A stretch of DNA of 64,000 nucleotides from an uncultured Roseovarius sp. (GCA_947503145.1 CANNCP010000001.1:451580-515579), one strand, 5' to 3'; shown: positions 16,931 through 25,596, counted from the stretch's first letter. Numbers and translations are program-made. The notes: generated by a model not told the origin, from the sequence alone.

Positions 16931-18330
16931 GTCTCGGCGCAGGCCCAGTAGTCGGCGAAAATATCCTCGACCGATGGCTCGCGCGCGGGGATTTCACGGA
17001 CGATCTTGACCGTTTGCATGAAATGCCGCCAGTGCAGGTTGTCGTCGATGGAATTGCCGCCCCAACTGCCGCATCCCATGCTGAGCGAAAATGGCATGCC
17101 GTTGTTGAACGCCCCCCCGGTGGCAAAGCAATGCGCCTGATTGACGATCACCCGGCAAGTCGGCAGGGCGGTCCCCAGGGCCAGCGCGCGTGCGTCAATG
17201 GCCGAATGCAGCCCGACGGAGTGCCCGGCACCCTGATGCGCCAGAATACGGGTGGTAATGCCCACTGCGCCCTCGAAGTCGGGCGCACGGTAGAGTGCTG
17301 CAACGCGGCTGAGCTTCTCGCCCGAAAGCGGGTGGTCAGGGCCGATGCCGGTCGTCTCGACCACGATGAATTCGGTATCTCCGGGGACCTCGCCTGTCAG
17401 CCCCAGCGCGGTGATCACCTGGTCGGCATCCTGTGCGATGATATCGCGGTTGAGGTGGCCATCTGGCCAGAGTGCGGCGACGATGGGCGCTTCGTCGCGG
17501 ATCAGCGCGCCGCCGGCGCGGGCCAGTTCGGCCACGAAAGCGTCATAGACCGCATCCACCACCACCAGCGCGTTTTCCGAACTGCAGGAGGTGGCGTTGT
17601 CGAATGTCTTGGAGGCGGCGATTTTCTGTGCGGTGGCTGCCAGATCGGCGGTCTCGTCGACGATCACGGTGACGTTGCCCGCACCCACCGCGAGGGCGGG
17701 CGTGCCGCTGCTATAGGCGCGTTTGACGTTGTTCTGGCTGCCGGTCACCACCACCAGATCGCTGATTTCCAGCAGGCGCTGGGTCTTGTCCTTTGATCCC
17801 GGCGCGGGCACCATCTGCACCAGATCGGGGTCCTCGCCGATCTTGGCGAATTCGGCGTGGATATAGGCCAGCAGCACCTCACAGGCGGGCACGCCCTTAG
17901 GTGAGGGTGACAGCACGATGGCATTGCCGCATTTCAGTGCGTTGATGATATTGTTGGCCGGCGTTGCGGCGGGGTTGGTCGACGGGACCACAGCGCCGAT
18001 GACACCCATGGGGCGGGCGATTTGGGTGATGCCGGTCCCGGGGTCGTCCGAGATGACACCGTAAGTCTTTGCCGTGGTGATATCGCGCATCAGGCCCAGC
18101 GTCTTGCGGTGGTTCTTGGTGATCTTGTCGGGCACGTTGCCGAGGCCGGTCGTCCGTACCGACAGCTCTGCCAGCGCGCGATTGCGCCCCGGTTCCATGA
18201 TCGCCCATGCGGCGGCCTGCGCGGCACGGTCATAGCGCGCCTGGCTGCCGTCAGCTTCAAATGCGGCCTGCGCGGTGCGGGCGCGGGCGACGATGGCGGC
18301 GATCTCGGCCAGATCATCATGGGCATTCAT
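16927..18330 (-). CDS. CoA-acylating aldehyde dehydrogenase (SauS/EutE-like)
   Basis: A 467-aa protein of the acylating branch of aldehyde dehydrogenases. It has 'RPMGVIGAVVPSTNPAATP', 'GNAIVLSPSPKG', 'TGSQNNVKRAYSSGTPALA', 'GAGNVTVIVDE', the catalytic Cys249 in 'NATSCSSENALVV', and 'FNNGMPFSLSMGCGSWGGN' near the C-terminus. These enzymes interconvert acyl-CoA and aldehyde with NAD(P)H. The nearest named relative I can suggest is sulfoacetaldehyde dehydrogenase (acylating), SauS, with acetaldehyde/succinate-semialdehyde enzymes as alternatives. It sits between a CoA ligase and the transporter genes. Confidence 0.85.
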   Translation of the reverse strand: MNAHDDLAEIAAIVARARTAQAAFEADGSQARYDRAAQAAAWAIMEPGRNRALAELSVRTTGLGNVPDKITKNHRKTLGLMRDITTAKTYGVISDDPGTGITQIARPMGVIGAVVPSTNPAATPANNIINALKCGNAIVLSPSPKGVPACEVLLAYIHAEFAKIGEDPDLVQMVPAPGSKDKTQRLLEISDLVVVTGSQNNVKRAYSSGTPALAVGAGNVTVIVDETADLAATAQKIAASKTFDNATSCSSENALVVVDAVYDAFVAELARAGGALIRDEAPIVAALWPDGHLNRDIIAQDADQVITALGLTGEVPGDTEFIVVETTGIGPDHPLSGEKLSRVAALYRAPDFEGAVGITTRILAHQGAGHSVGLHSAIDARALALGTALPTCRVIVNQAHCFATGGAFNNGMPFSLSMGCGSWGGNSIDDNLHWRHFMQTVKIVREIPAREPSVEDIFADYWACAET

Positions 18331-18499
18331 CAGACTTCTCCATTCGGGGTGGCTGGGTGGCCCCCACCCTGCGCACGAGGGTGGGGGGCGAAGGCCTTGA
18401 GCGGCGCGCGCGCTCGTCGCCGGTTACGGGTCTGTCGTCCGCTCTAGCCTGATGCGCGATCAGGGCCTGCACAAAGGCAACGTCGTCATGAACATTCAT
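18317..18499 (-). pseudogene. Small ORF repeating the N-terminus of the acylating aldehyde dehydrogenase
   Basis: From ATG 18499 the frame reads 60 codons. Its start 'MNVHDDVAFVQALIAHQARA' matches the beginning of the following dehydrogenase, 'MNAHDDLAEIAAIVARARTA', at about half the positions. After that it runs into a perfect 10-bp hairpin (CCCCCACCCT/AGGGTGGGGG, 18361-18387) and ends 14 bases inside the dehydrogenase gene. It may be the remnant of a duplicated dehydrogenase gene with a repeat inserted, or a leader peptide. I favour the remnant. Confidence 0.45.
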
Positions 18500-18522
18500 C
18501 GGCGCGCCTCTTGCACATCCGG

Positions 18523-19491
18523 TCAGAGACCGGCGAGCAATTCCTTGAGGGTCTTGTCGCGGGCAGCCCACATCTCGATCACCTCGTCGCGGTTCATGAT
18601 GCGTATGGCCGATCCACCGGCCTCCATCTTGCTCTTCACGCGCGCGTTCGCGAACATGACGGGCACGGTTTCGGCCAGCTTGTCGATGATGCCCTGCGGC
18701 GTGCCCTTGGGCACCATGATGCCGCGGAAGTTGACCGATGCGTTATCGACGTCCAGCCCTTGCTCTTTCATTGTCGGTACGTCGGGCAGGAAATCCGAGC
18801 GCTCCAGGTCTGCCACGCCGAGGATCTTGATGTTGCCGGCCTCACGCGCCCGGAAGGCATCGCTGAGGTTGTTGACCCCTCCCAGTACATCACCGGCGAT
18901 TACCGCTTTCATCGCAGCCGCACCACCGCCCTTGGTGGGGATATAGGCCATCTTCACGCCTGCAGCCTTTTCGATCTGAAGGGCCGCGATGTGGTGTCCG
19001 ACAAAGAGGCCGGCACCCGAAAAGGTCAGCTTGCCCGGGTTTTCCTTGGCATAGGCCACGACGTCTGCCATCGAATTGAACGGGCTGTCAGTGGCCACGA
19101 CGAACACCGCAGGGTCAGCACCCCAGTTGGCGATCGGCTCGAAACTGTCGGTCGTGTACTCTACGCCGCCCTTGATCGACTGGGCGATGAAATGCGGCAC
19201 GTTATAGGCCGCCAGCGTATAGCCGTCGGCATCCACCTGCGTCGCGAACCAGTTCCAGCCGACGCGCCCGCCGGCACCCGGTTTGTTCAGGATGGCGATG
19301 GGCATGCCCAATGCGTCTTCGTTGCCGGCAGTCATGGTCACGATACGTGCCTGAAAGTCGGTGGCTCCGCCCGCGCCGTAGCTGACCATCATCATCACGG
19401 GTCGGTCGGGATAGTCGGCTGCTTCGTCGGCCGATGCGGTGCCGGTAAGCGCTATCGCGGCCATCGCGGCCGCTGCGATCAGTTTTCTCAT
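18523..19491 (-). CDS. TTT-type periplasmic substrate-binding protein (TctC/Bug family)
   Basis: A 322-aa binding protein with a clear Sec signal ('LIAAAAMAAIALTGTASA', cleavage near residue 21). It has family features 'YPDRPVMMMVSYGAGGATD', 'ILNKPGAGGRVGWNWFA', 'FSGAGLFVGHHIAALQIE' and 'FRGIMVPKGTPQGIIDKL'. Bug/TctC proteins bind carboxylates such as citrate, terephthalate or nicotinate in the periplasm and work with TctA/TctB. It is the third transporter gene in this operon (order A-B-C, where C-B-A is the commoner order). The ligand should be the substrate of the CoA ligase downstream; its identity is unknown. Confidence 0.93.
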   Translation of the reverse strand: MRKLIAAAAMAAIALTGTASADEAADYPDRPVMMMVSYGAGGATDFQARIVTMTAGNEDALGMPIAILNKPGAGGRVGWNWFATQVDADGYTLAAYNVPHFIAQSIKGGVEYTTDSFEPIANWGADPAVFVVATDSPFNSMADVVAYAKENPGKLTFSGAGLFVGHHIAALQIEKAAGVKMAYIPTKGGGAAAMKAVIAGDVLGGVNNLSDAFRAREAGNIKILGVADLERSDFLPDVPTMKEQGLDVDNASVNFRGIMVPKGTPQGIIDKLAETVPVMFANARVKSKMEAGGSAIRIMNRDEVIEMWAARDKTLKELLAGL

Positions 19492-19537
19492 GGTTTAGTC
19501 CTCCCTGTTTTTTTATGCCTTCGGGGCCTGTTCAGGC

Positions 19538-20008
19538 TCAGAAGAATATCTCTCGCGGAGTGTAGACTTGCAGCAGTTTCGCGAAGAGACCGTACATGAC
19601 GGCCATGAACACGGCCGTGATGATGGTGCGGCGGAGCCAGCTGCGCAGCGCATTGTGCGGGGCAGGGTCATAAAGGCTCAGCAAGATGAAAAAGGCGATC
19701 GTGGTGGCGGTGTAAAAGCCAAGCCCCCTGGCCGCCCAGAAGATGTAGATCAATGCGACGGCCAATCCCGGAGCGAGATTGCCGATGGTGTGCGCGTTCA
19801 GACCTGCACCGACCTTGGTCAATCCGATCAGTGCCTTGGCAAAGGTCCAGAAGGCGAGGACCACGAATACGGTCGAGATGAGGCGCGGGAAAAGGAACGC
19901 TTCGGTCGGTTGCTGAGTATAGCTGATCCAGGCCACCCAGAGGCCCACGGCGGCAACGAGGCCCGATGCGATGATATGTTGGAGACGGGGCAGGTTCCGG
20001 ATGCTCAT
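19538..20008 (-). CDS. TTT transporter small membrane subunit (TctB-like)
   Basis: The ATG at 20008 (ATGA overlap with the TctA stop) gives 156 aa, the normal TctB size; the frame is open further upstream but overlaps tctA. Four hydrophobic segments are visible: 'IIASGLVAAVGLWVAWI', 'LISTVFVVLAFWTFAKAL', 'LAPGLAVALIYIFWAA'/'GFYTATTIAFFILLSLY' and 'TIITAVFMAVMYGLFAKLL'. It is the poorly conserved four-helix partner of TctA. Confidence 0.88.
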   Translation of the reverse strand: MSIRNLPRLQHIIASGLVAAVGLWVAWISYTQQPTEAFLFPRLISTVFVVLAFWTFAKALIGLTKVGAGLNAHTIGNLAPGLAVALIYIFWAARGLGFYTATTIAFFILLSLYDPAPHNALRSWLRRTIITAVFMAVMYGLFAKLLQVYTPREIFF

Positions 20009-21516
20009 ATCATCAAGTCCTCTTTCGACGTGGTGCGGCGGTTTCTCAGCTCCATGGCTGCGGAATAGGCGACGGAAGCTGCGATCAGCACGATCAGCAC
20101 GATGTTGAGTGTGCCGGTCATGAAATACGGACCCAGCCCGTCTGTTGCGCTTGCGATCATGCTGCCCTGGATGAAATTCGCCTCGGCAATCGGACCCAGG
20201 ATCAGGCCCAGCACCAGCGGGGCGGCGGAAAAGCCGAAGCGTTCGAGAAAATACATCATCACCCCGAGGCTGGCCATGACATAGACATCGCCCATCGAAC
20301 TCTGGACCGAGTAGCTGCCAAAGACCGCGAGGCCGAGAACCACGGCAGCCATGACGCTCTGCGGGACCTGCGCAATGCGCGCCGCCATGCCCGCGACGTA
20401 AAGGCCGAAGATGCACATCAGGATCTGCCCGATCAGCATCGAGTTGATAAAGGTCCAGGCGACATCGGGATGATTGTCGAAGAGGTCCGTGCCGGGAAAG
20501 ATCCCGTGAATCAGCAACCCACCCAGCAGCACCGCTGCCGTGGGCGATCCGGGGATCGACAGGGTCAGCAGCGGCACCAGAGACGGCCCGACCATGGCAT
20601 TGTTCGCGGCTTCGGCGGCGATTACGCCCTCGGAATGGCCGGTGCCGAACTTGGCGTATTCGGGGCTGAATTTCTTGGCCTGATCATAGGCGACCAGTCC
20701 CGCGATCTGCCCGCCCACGCCGGGGATCAGGCCGATGATCGAGCCAATAGCGGTGCCGATCCCCAATGCGCGGGGGCGGCGGATGATTTCGGCTATCGCC
20801 TTGCGGATGGAATGTTTCTGCACCTTGATCACCTCTGCCCCGTCACCAGAGCGACCCTTGGCGAACATGGTGATGACCTGCGGGATGGCAAAAAGGCCGA
20901 TCAATGCGGCGATGATATTGATCCCGCCGCCCAGTGAGGGGTGAAAGATGAACCGCTGCGCGCCCATGATATCGTCGAAACCGATGGTGGCGAGCCACAG
21001 GCCGATACAGCCCGACAGCAGCCCCTTGACCACCGACGCGCTATCAAGCGAGCCGATCACCGTGACCCCGAGGATCGCCAGCCAGAACAGGTGGCTGGGG
21101 CCGAATGCCAGCGCCCATTGCGCCAGAAGCGGCGTGAGAAAGATCAGCAGAAGGACGCCAAAGACCCCGCCAATGGCGGACGCCAGAAAGCTGAGCTGAA
21201 GCGCGCGCGCGCCCTCGCCGTTCTGGGCCATGGTATGCCCGTCCAGCGTGGTGGCGATGTTGGCGGGCGCGCCGGGGATCTTTAGCAGGATCGCGGATAC
21301 GGCCCCGCCCGCGACCGTCGAAGTATAGGCAGCCCCCAGCAGGATCAGGCCCTGCGCCGGCTCCAGTTTGAACGTGAACGGAATGAGCAGCGCCACCGCC
21401 ATTGTGGGTGACAGACCGGGCGTCGCCCCCAGGATCAGCCCGCCAATAGTGCCCACCAGAAGCAGCGCGAAATTGACCGGGGTGAACACGTCACCAAAGT
21501 AGAAGAGAAATTCCAA
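20005..21516 (-). CDS. TTT transporter large membrane subunit (TctA-like)
   Basis: A polytopic inner-membrane protein with the TctA signatures 'GATPGLSPTMAVALLIPFTF', 'YTSTVAGGAVSAILLKIPGA', 'GLIPGVGGQIAGLVAYDQA' and 'LTLSIPGSPTAAVLLGG'. I chose TTG 21516 because GGGAG lies 7 bases upstream and the protein then begins 'EFLFYFGDVFTPVNFALLL', as typical TctA proteins do (503 aa). An ATG at 21537 lacks a ribosome site. First gene of the operon, divergent from the LacI regulator. Confidence 0.93.
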   Translation of the reverse strand: MEFLFYFGDVFTPVNFALLLVGTIGGLILGATPGLSPTMAVALLIPFTFKLEPAQGLILLGAAYTSTVAGGAVSAILLKIPGAPANIATTLDGHTMAQNGEGARALQLSFLASAIGGVFGVLLLIFLTPLLAQWALAFGPSHLFWLAILGVTVIGSLDSASVVKGLLSGCIGLWLATIGFDDIMGAQRFIFHPSLGGGINIIAALIGLFAIPQVITMFAKGRSGDGAEVIKVQKHSIRKAIAEIIRRPRALGIGTAIGSIIGLIPGVGGQIAGLVAYDQAKKFSPEYAKFGTGHSEGVIAAEAANNAMVGPSLVPLLTLSIPGSPTAAVLLGGLLIHGIFPGTDLFDNHPDVAWTFINSMLIGQILMCIFGLYVAGMAARIAQVPQSVMAAVVLGLAVFGSYSVQSSMGDVYVMASLGVMMYFLERFGFSAAPLVLGLILGPIAEANFIQGSMIASATDGLGPYFMTGTLNIVLIVLIAASVAYSAAMELRNRRTTSKEDLMI

Positions 21517-21561
21517 GCAGCCACTCCCAAGACACAAGGCAATTGACAGTTAAGGGTAGGT

Positions 21562-21591
21562 AATGAAAATAGTTTTGCAAATGTTTTCATT
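21562..21591. promoter_or_regulatory. Candidate LacI-family operator between tctA and lacI-type genes
   Basis: Perfect 8-base inverted repeat AATGAAAA (21562-21569) / TTTTCATT (21584-21591) around 'GTTTTGCAAATG', in the 97-base divergent region, which is AT-rich. It lies where an operator controlling both promoters is expected. Confidence 0.5.
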
Positions 21592-21613
21592 TTAGCTGCA
21601 GGTTCCTCGTCAA

Positions 21614-22639
21614 ATGCATGATGCAGAAGATAAAAAGGCCGATATTGTTGCAGTGGCCCGGGCGGCGCGCGTGTCGATTTCGACCGTCTCGCGCAGTTTT
21701 AATCACCCCGATCTGGTGAAACCGGCGACTCGCAAGAAGATCAACAGCGCCGTGCGGCGTCTGGGCTATATCCGCAATCGCGCGGCGCAGACGATGCACG
21801 GCATCCGCAGCGGGACTATCGGACTGGTGGTGCCAACCATCGATCACACGATCTTTGCCGAAGTGGTCCAGGCCTTTTCCGATGCGGTGGAACCCGAAGG
21901 CTTTACCATCCTTCTGGCCAGCCATGGTTATGATCTGGAACGCGAATATGCTGTGCTGCGCAAGTTTCTGGAACATCGGGTGGATGGCGTGGCGTTGATC
22001 GGTCATGACCATTCGGAAGAGACCTATCAGCTACTCGCCAGACAGGGCATTCCGGCCCTCAGTATCTGGGGCTACGATCCCGCTTCGCGCATTTCCTGCG
22101 TCGGGGCGGACAATCATGCGGCGGGGCTGCTCGCGGCAGAGCATCTGGTGGGGTTGGGTCATCGGCGGATTGGACTCGTCTTTCCGCCGACACAGGACAA
22201 TGACCGTGCGCGCGGGCGGTTCGAAGGTGCGCGCGCAGTACTGGACGCGGCCGGGATTACGGTGCCGGATCGCTGGATGGTGGAGGCACCCTATAGCCTG
22301 ACCGAGGCAAAGGAAGCGGTGCTGGGCCTGCTGGATCAGCCAGACCCGCCGTCTGCGTTGCTATGTGGCAATGACGTGCTGGCGGTGGGCACGGTTTATG
22401 CTGCACACCGGTTGACGCTGGATGTGCCGGGCGCGCTGTCGGTGATCGGCATCGGTGATTTCAAGGGCTCGCGCGAGATGGAGCCGCCCCTGACCACGAT
22501 CCGCCTGCCCGCCCGCCGGATCGGGCAGATCGCCGGGCAGCAGTTGGCACAGTCCATCGTGCATCCGGGGGGTGATACGATACGGCTCAACTATGAAATC
22601 GCGTTGGTGCCGCGCGCAACCTGTGCCGCGCCGCAGTGA
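21614..22639 (+). CDS. LacI family transcriptional regulator of the TTT operon
   Basis: This 341-aa protein has an N-terminal LacI helix-turn-helix ('VARAARVSISTVSRSFNHPDL') and hinge 'YIRNRAAQTMHG'. A periplasmic-binding-protein-like effector domain follows ('GTIGLVVPTIDH', 'LGHRRIGLVFPP', 'LCGNDVLAVGTVYAAHRL'). It is divergent from the TTT/CoA-ligase operon with a palindrome between them, so it probably represses that operon until an effector, the substrate or a CoA derivative, binds. The start at ATG 21614 places the HTH at residues 12-32, as usual. Confidence 0.93.
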   Translation: MHDAEDKKADIVAVARAARVSISTVSRSFNHPDLVKPATRKKINSAVRRLGYIRNRAAQTMHGIRSGTIGLVVPTIDHTIFAEVVQAFSDAVEPEGFTILLASHGYDLEREYAVLRKFLEHRVDGVALIGHDHSEETYQLLARQGIPALSIWGYDPASRISCVGADNHAAGLLAAEHLVGLGHRRIGLVFPPTQDNDRARGRFEGARAVLDAAGITVPDRWMVEAPYSLTEAKEAVLGLLDQPDPPSALLCGNDVLAVGTVYAAHRLTLDVPGALSVIGIGDFKGSREMEPPLTTIRLPARRIGQIAGQQLAQSIVHPGGDTIRLNYEIALVPRATCAAPQ

Positions 22640-22687
22640 TTTTCGTGCCTGCGACATGACGGGTCTGTTTATTGCCTGTGGACCGGG

Positions 22688-23179
22688 TCAGGCGGGACTT
22701 TCCCAAGTCAGGGTCATCTGGGTCTGAGTTGTGACGGCCGCCGGTTTGCCGTCCTCTCGCAGGAGCGTGATCTGCCAGACCTGCGTCTTGCGCCCGTTGT
22801 GCAGCGCCTCGCACCGCCCGGTCAGTTTCGTGCCGATCGGGATCGGCCGCAAAAAGTTGGTCTTGCTCTCCAGTGTCGTGGTCTTGTCGTTGCCGCGCAG
22901 GCTCAGCGCACTGGCGACTCCGCCCAGCGTATCTGCAAACCCAAGGATCGCGCCGCCATGCATCACGCCGTTGCGGTTGGCGTGGTCGGGCCGGACGGTC
23001 ATGGTGCCGATTACCAGATCAGCGGAGCATTCGGTCAGTTCAACACCGAGTGCCCGGGAAAATTCCGGGAGGAAATCATTGGGAACTTTGTCCAAGGGCG
23101 GGGTCCTTTCTGCGGTGGTCTGCCAAATGCGCGGCATCCCTTGATGTGCCAGAGAATGCCGGGGTGTTGAACCGTTCAT
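22688..23179 (-). CDS. PaaI family thioesterase
   Basis: A hot-dog fold protein of 163 aa. It has 'HANRNGVMHGGAILGFADTL' with the HGG active-site segment, and 'NFLRPIPIGTKLTGRCEAL' is typical of the family. It would hydrolyse acyl- or aryl-CoA esters; the substrate is unknown. The N-terminal 14 residues are poorly supported, and ATG 23137 ('MPRIWQ') would give 149 aa, closer to the family norm. It is convergent with the LacI gene and is not clearly part of that operon. Confidence 0.85.
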   Translation of the reverse strand: MNGSTPRHSLAHQGMPRIWQTTAERTPPLDKVPNDFLPEFSRALGVELTECSADLVIGTMTVRPDHANRNGVMHGGAILGFADTLGGVASALSLRGNDKTTTLESKTNFLRPIPIGTKLTGRCEALHNGRKTQVWQITLLREDGKPAAVTTQTQMTLTWESPA

Positions 23180-23248
23180 TGTGGTCTGCGGTCATCGGGT
23201 TCATCGATGGCCGTTAGGCCGCAGCAGAAGCGGTCACGCCGCCGCCAG

Positions 23249-24415
23249 CTATATGGGGCGCGGCACGGTCCAGCAGATATCGCATATGCCCGCCAGCCGG
23301 GCAAATCGGATCAGCTCCGCGTCTAGCCGGTCCAGCCGGTTGGCGGACCATTTGACACGCGCTTCGGGCCAGAAGCCGGTGACCTGCATCCAGCCCGCCA
23401 CGCGGTCTGCCTTCAGTTCGATCCGCCCGACGAAACGATCCCCTTCCAGCAGGGGATACACGTAATAGCCCCAGCGCCGCCTGACCTGTGGCACGAACAT
23501 CTCGTTGACGTATTCTAGGCCGAACAGGCGGTTCAGCCGCATCCGGTCGCGGATCGCCGGATCGAACGGGTTGATGATGCGCAGCCGGGTGGTGGGGGCG
23601 GGCAGCGCCTCCAGCCGCGATTCGATATCGGGCGGGGCAAAGCCTGCGGTCCACCTGCGATCCGCACTCTCGATCTCGATGGGCACCAGATCGCGGCGGG
23701 TCAGCCAGCCGCGCGCCTCGCTTGCGTCCATCGCACCCCAGAACCGCTGCACCTCGCCGCAGCTGGCCATGCTCAGCCGGTCGAGCGCGCCATCGCAGAG
23801 CGCGTCGATCTGGTCGCGGTCGGGTGGTCCCTCGCGCAGGTGGGCGGGAAAGACCCGTTCGCTCAGATTGTAGAACTTCACGAAATTCTCGCGATAGCAT
23901 GTGGCCAGTTCGCCCGCGTACCACATCTGATCGAGCGCTTTCTTATGTGGCGGGCGCGCCCACATCTCGCGGCTGGCGGCCTTGGTGTCGAAGGCATGGG
24001 TCGACAGCGCGCCTTCGGCCTCGATCCGTGCGCGGATTTGGGCGATCTGTGCCTGCGCGAGGCCCGAGGCGTACCAGTCATGCGCGGCCACCCTGGCCCC
24101 CAGGCGGCGGAATTGGCGCTGCCAGATCGGTAGCGTCTCCATCGGGATGAGCGACGCATCATGGGTGAAATGCTCGAATAACAGCCGGTCGCGGCCCAGT
24201 CGCGGCCAGAGCATGTGCTCGCGGTAATTCTGGTTGCGGGTCCACAGGATGTGGTGATGCGCGCGGGTCACGTTGCGGATGGTGTCGATCTGGACAAAGC
24301 CCAGGCGGCGGATCATCCCCATCACGTCGGGTGCCCCGGTGGGCGTCTCGGCCAGCCCGTTGGTCCAGAGCCAGAGGTGGCGGGCCTGCCGGTTCGGTAG
24401 TCTGAGGGCGGTCAT
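23249..24415 (-). CDS. YcaQ/AlkX-type winged-helix DNA glycosylase
   Basis: A 388-aa protein of the HTH_42 family (PF06224), related to E. coli YcaQ, which unhooks DNA interstrand crosslinks, and to Streptomyces AlkZ. The catalytic-loop motif 'FVQIDTIRNVTRAHHHILW' carries the Q-x-D residues near position 41. The winged-helix tract 'LRIINPFDPAIRDRMR' and the C-terminal 'YYVYPLLEGDRFVGRIELK' are typical. It would act in repair of alkylated or crosslinked DNA. It stands alone with R2 repeat copy b upstream. Confidence 0.85.
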   Translation of the reverse strand: MTALRLPNRQARHLWLWTNGLAETPTGAPDVMGMIRRLGFVQIDTIRNVTRAHHHILWTRNQNYREHMLWPRLGRDRLLFEHFTHDASLIPMETLPIWQRQFRRLGARVAAHDWYASGLAQAQIAQIRARIEAEGALSTHAFDTKAASREMWARPPHKKALDQMWYAGELATCYRENFVKFYNLSERVFPAHLREGPPDRDQIDALCDGALDRLSMASCGEVQRFWGAMDASEARGWLTRRDLVPIEIESADRRWTAGFAPPDIESRLEALPAPTTRLRIINPFDPAIRDRMRLNRLFGLEYVNEMFVPQVRRRWGYYVYPLLEGDRFVGRIELKADRVAGWMQVTGFWPEARVKWSANRLDRLDAELIRFARLAGICDICWTVPRPI

Positions 24416-24440
24416 ACGTCTGTCCTGTGCCGGATTTCAC

Positions 24441-24554
24441 TAAAGCGTTACGCCTGTAACCTGAGACATCAGATAAAGGTGAAACGCGCGCAACGCTTGT
24501 ATATTGCGTGCGTTTCGCAAAAATGGTGACTCGGGTTTTTTGCGAAACGCCTTA
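24441..24554. repeat. Dispersed repeat R2, copy b (long form)
   Basis: A 114-base element with ends TAAAGCGTTACGC and GCGAAACGCCTTA as an imperfect inverted repeat, and internal GAAACGCGCGCAACGC/GCGTGCGTTTCGC. It fills the gap between the glycosylase start and the next minus-strand gene end. See 11970-12021 for the family. Confidence 0.7.
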
Positions 24555-24600
24555 CTGCGTGTGCGACAGGCGGCCAGCTCATGCAACGGTGCGGCACCGG

Positions 24601-25389
24601 TCAGGGAATGCTGAGCAGGATCAGCGCGTCATGCTGGTCGCGTCCCTGCATGTTCATCACCGTGTCGATAAACAGACGCCCCGCCGCGCAGGCACTGCGG
24701 TTATCGGCCTTGTCGAGCCGGGCAAAGGTCCGGAGCATGCTGGCACCATTCTCTGCCTTTTCCAGCCGCGACAGCAGTGCATTGAAAATCATGGTTTCGA
24801 TCTGTTCGATCCGCGCGGCACTCATCGTGATCGGCGGGCGTGTGGCGCCAAATCGTGCCGCGTCGAGCTGGATGCGATAATACTGTTCCAGCGCGGGGGT
24901 GTTGAGCCGCGCTGCTACCCGGGCCGTCGCATCCGACAGGCGCGCGGGCGGCAGGCGGTCCTTGACCACCAGCCCGCAGTCGCGGGTCGGCATGGCGTTG
25001 AGCACGGTCTGCTCTACCAGGTAGAAGTAGCGCAGATCGCGGATCGGCAGATGCCCGACACCGCTGTCGATCACGCCCCAGAGCGTGCCGCGCGCGCCAT
25101 CCGCACCAGGCAGCGTGCCGTCGGCGTTGAACGCCAGGATCTGATCCGCGATGTATCCTGCAACGACCGGATCGGTCATGATGTGCTGCATCTGGGCGGT
25201 TGCCAGTGACAGGTTGCGGTCCTTGAACCCCAGCCGCACCAGATCGTCCCGGACTGTGTCCTCGGTAAAAATGCGCCCCAGCAGTCGCACGATGTCGGCC
25301 TTGCTGACCTGGGGAGGTGGAGCATCCTGTGCTGCCAGTGGCTGTGCCAGAAACAGGCAGGCTGTCAGCAGACAGCAAAGTAAACGCAT
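24601..25389 (-). CDS. Predicted secreted protein of unknown function
   Basis: I do not recognise this 262-aa protein. A Sec signal peptide is clear ('LLCCLLTACLFLAQPLAAQ'; AxA-type cleavage near residue 20). The mature part looks largely alpha-helical with no membrane segment. It contains 'IVRLLGRIFTEDTVRDDLV', 'LATAQMQHIMTDPVVAGYI', 'RDLRYFYLVEQTVLNAMPT' and two Cys ('RDCGLVV', 'RSACAAG') that could form a disulfide. Probably periplasmic. It is flanked by R2 copy b downstream and the divergent panB gene upstream, with about 200 bases in between. Confidence 0.7.
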   Translation of the reverse strand: MRLLCCLLTACLFLAQPLAAQDAPPPQVSKADIVRLLGRIFTEDTVRDDLVRLGFKDRNLSLATAQMQHIMTDPVVAGYIADQILAFNADGTLPGADGARGTLWGVIDSGVGHLPIRDLRYFYLVEQTVLNAMPTRDCGLVVKDRLPPARLSDATARVAARLNTPALEQYYRIQLDAARFGATRPPITMSAARIEQIETMIFNALLSRLEKAENGASMLRTFARLDKADNRSACAAGRLFIDTVMNMQGRDQHDALILLSIP

Positions 25390-25596
25390 GTTGGAAATTT
25401 CCCTGCCGGAGGGTGAGTGGGTATCCCTCCATCAGACCTGTTTTGCCCGGCAAATACAAGGCATGCACAGAGGCGGCGGCGTCATCATGCCACGCTTGTG
25501 ATCGTGTGCCGCAGAAACATCCGGCAAAGCAGGTGTGGAAATCTCCGGCATTTCTTGCTACTCAGCGCTGCAACGCAGCGAAACCGGAGCAGACCG

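Noticed and set aside
15401..18330. Firm assignment as a sulfoacetate (sauST) pathway
   Set aside because: The dehydrogenase resembles SauS, but no xsc, pta or sulfite-handling gene lies in the cluster, and the E1 and acyltransferase have no place in that route. Kept only as a possibility.
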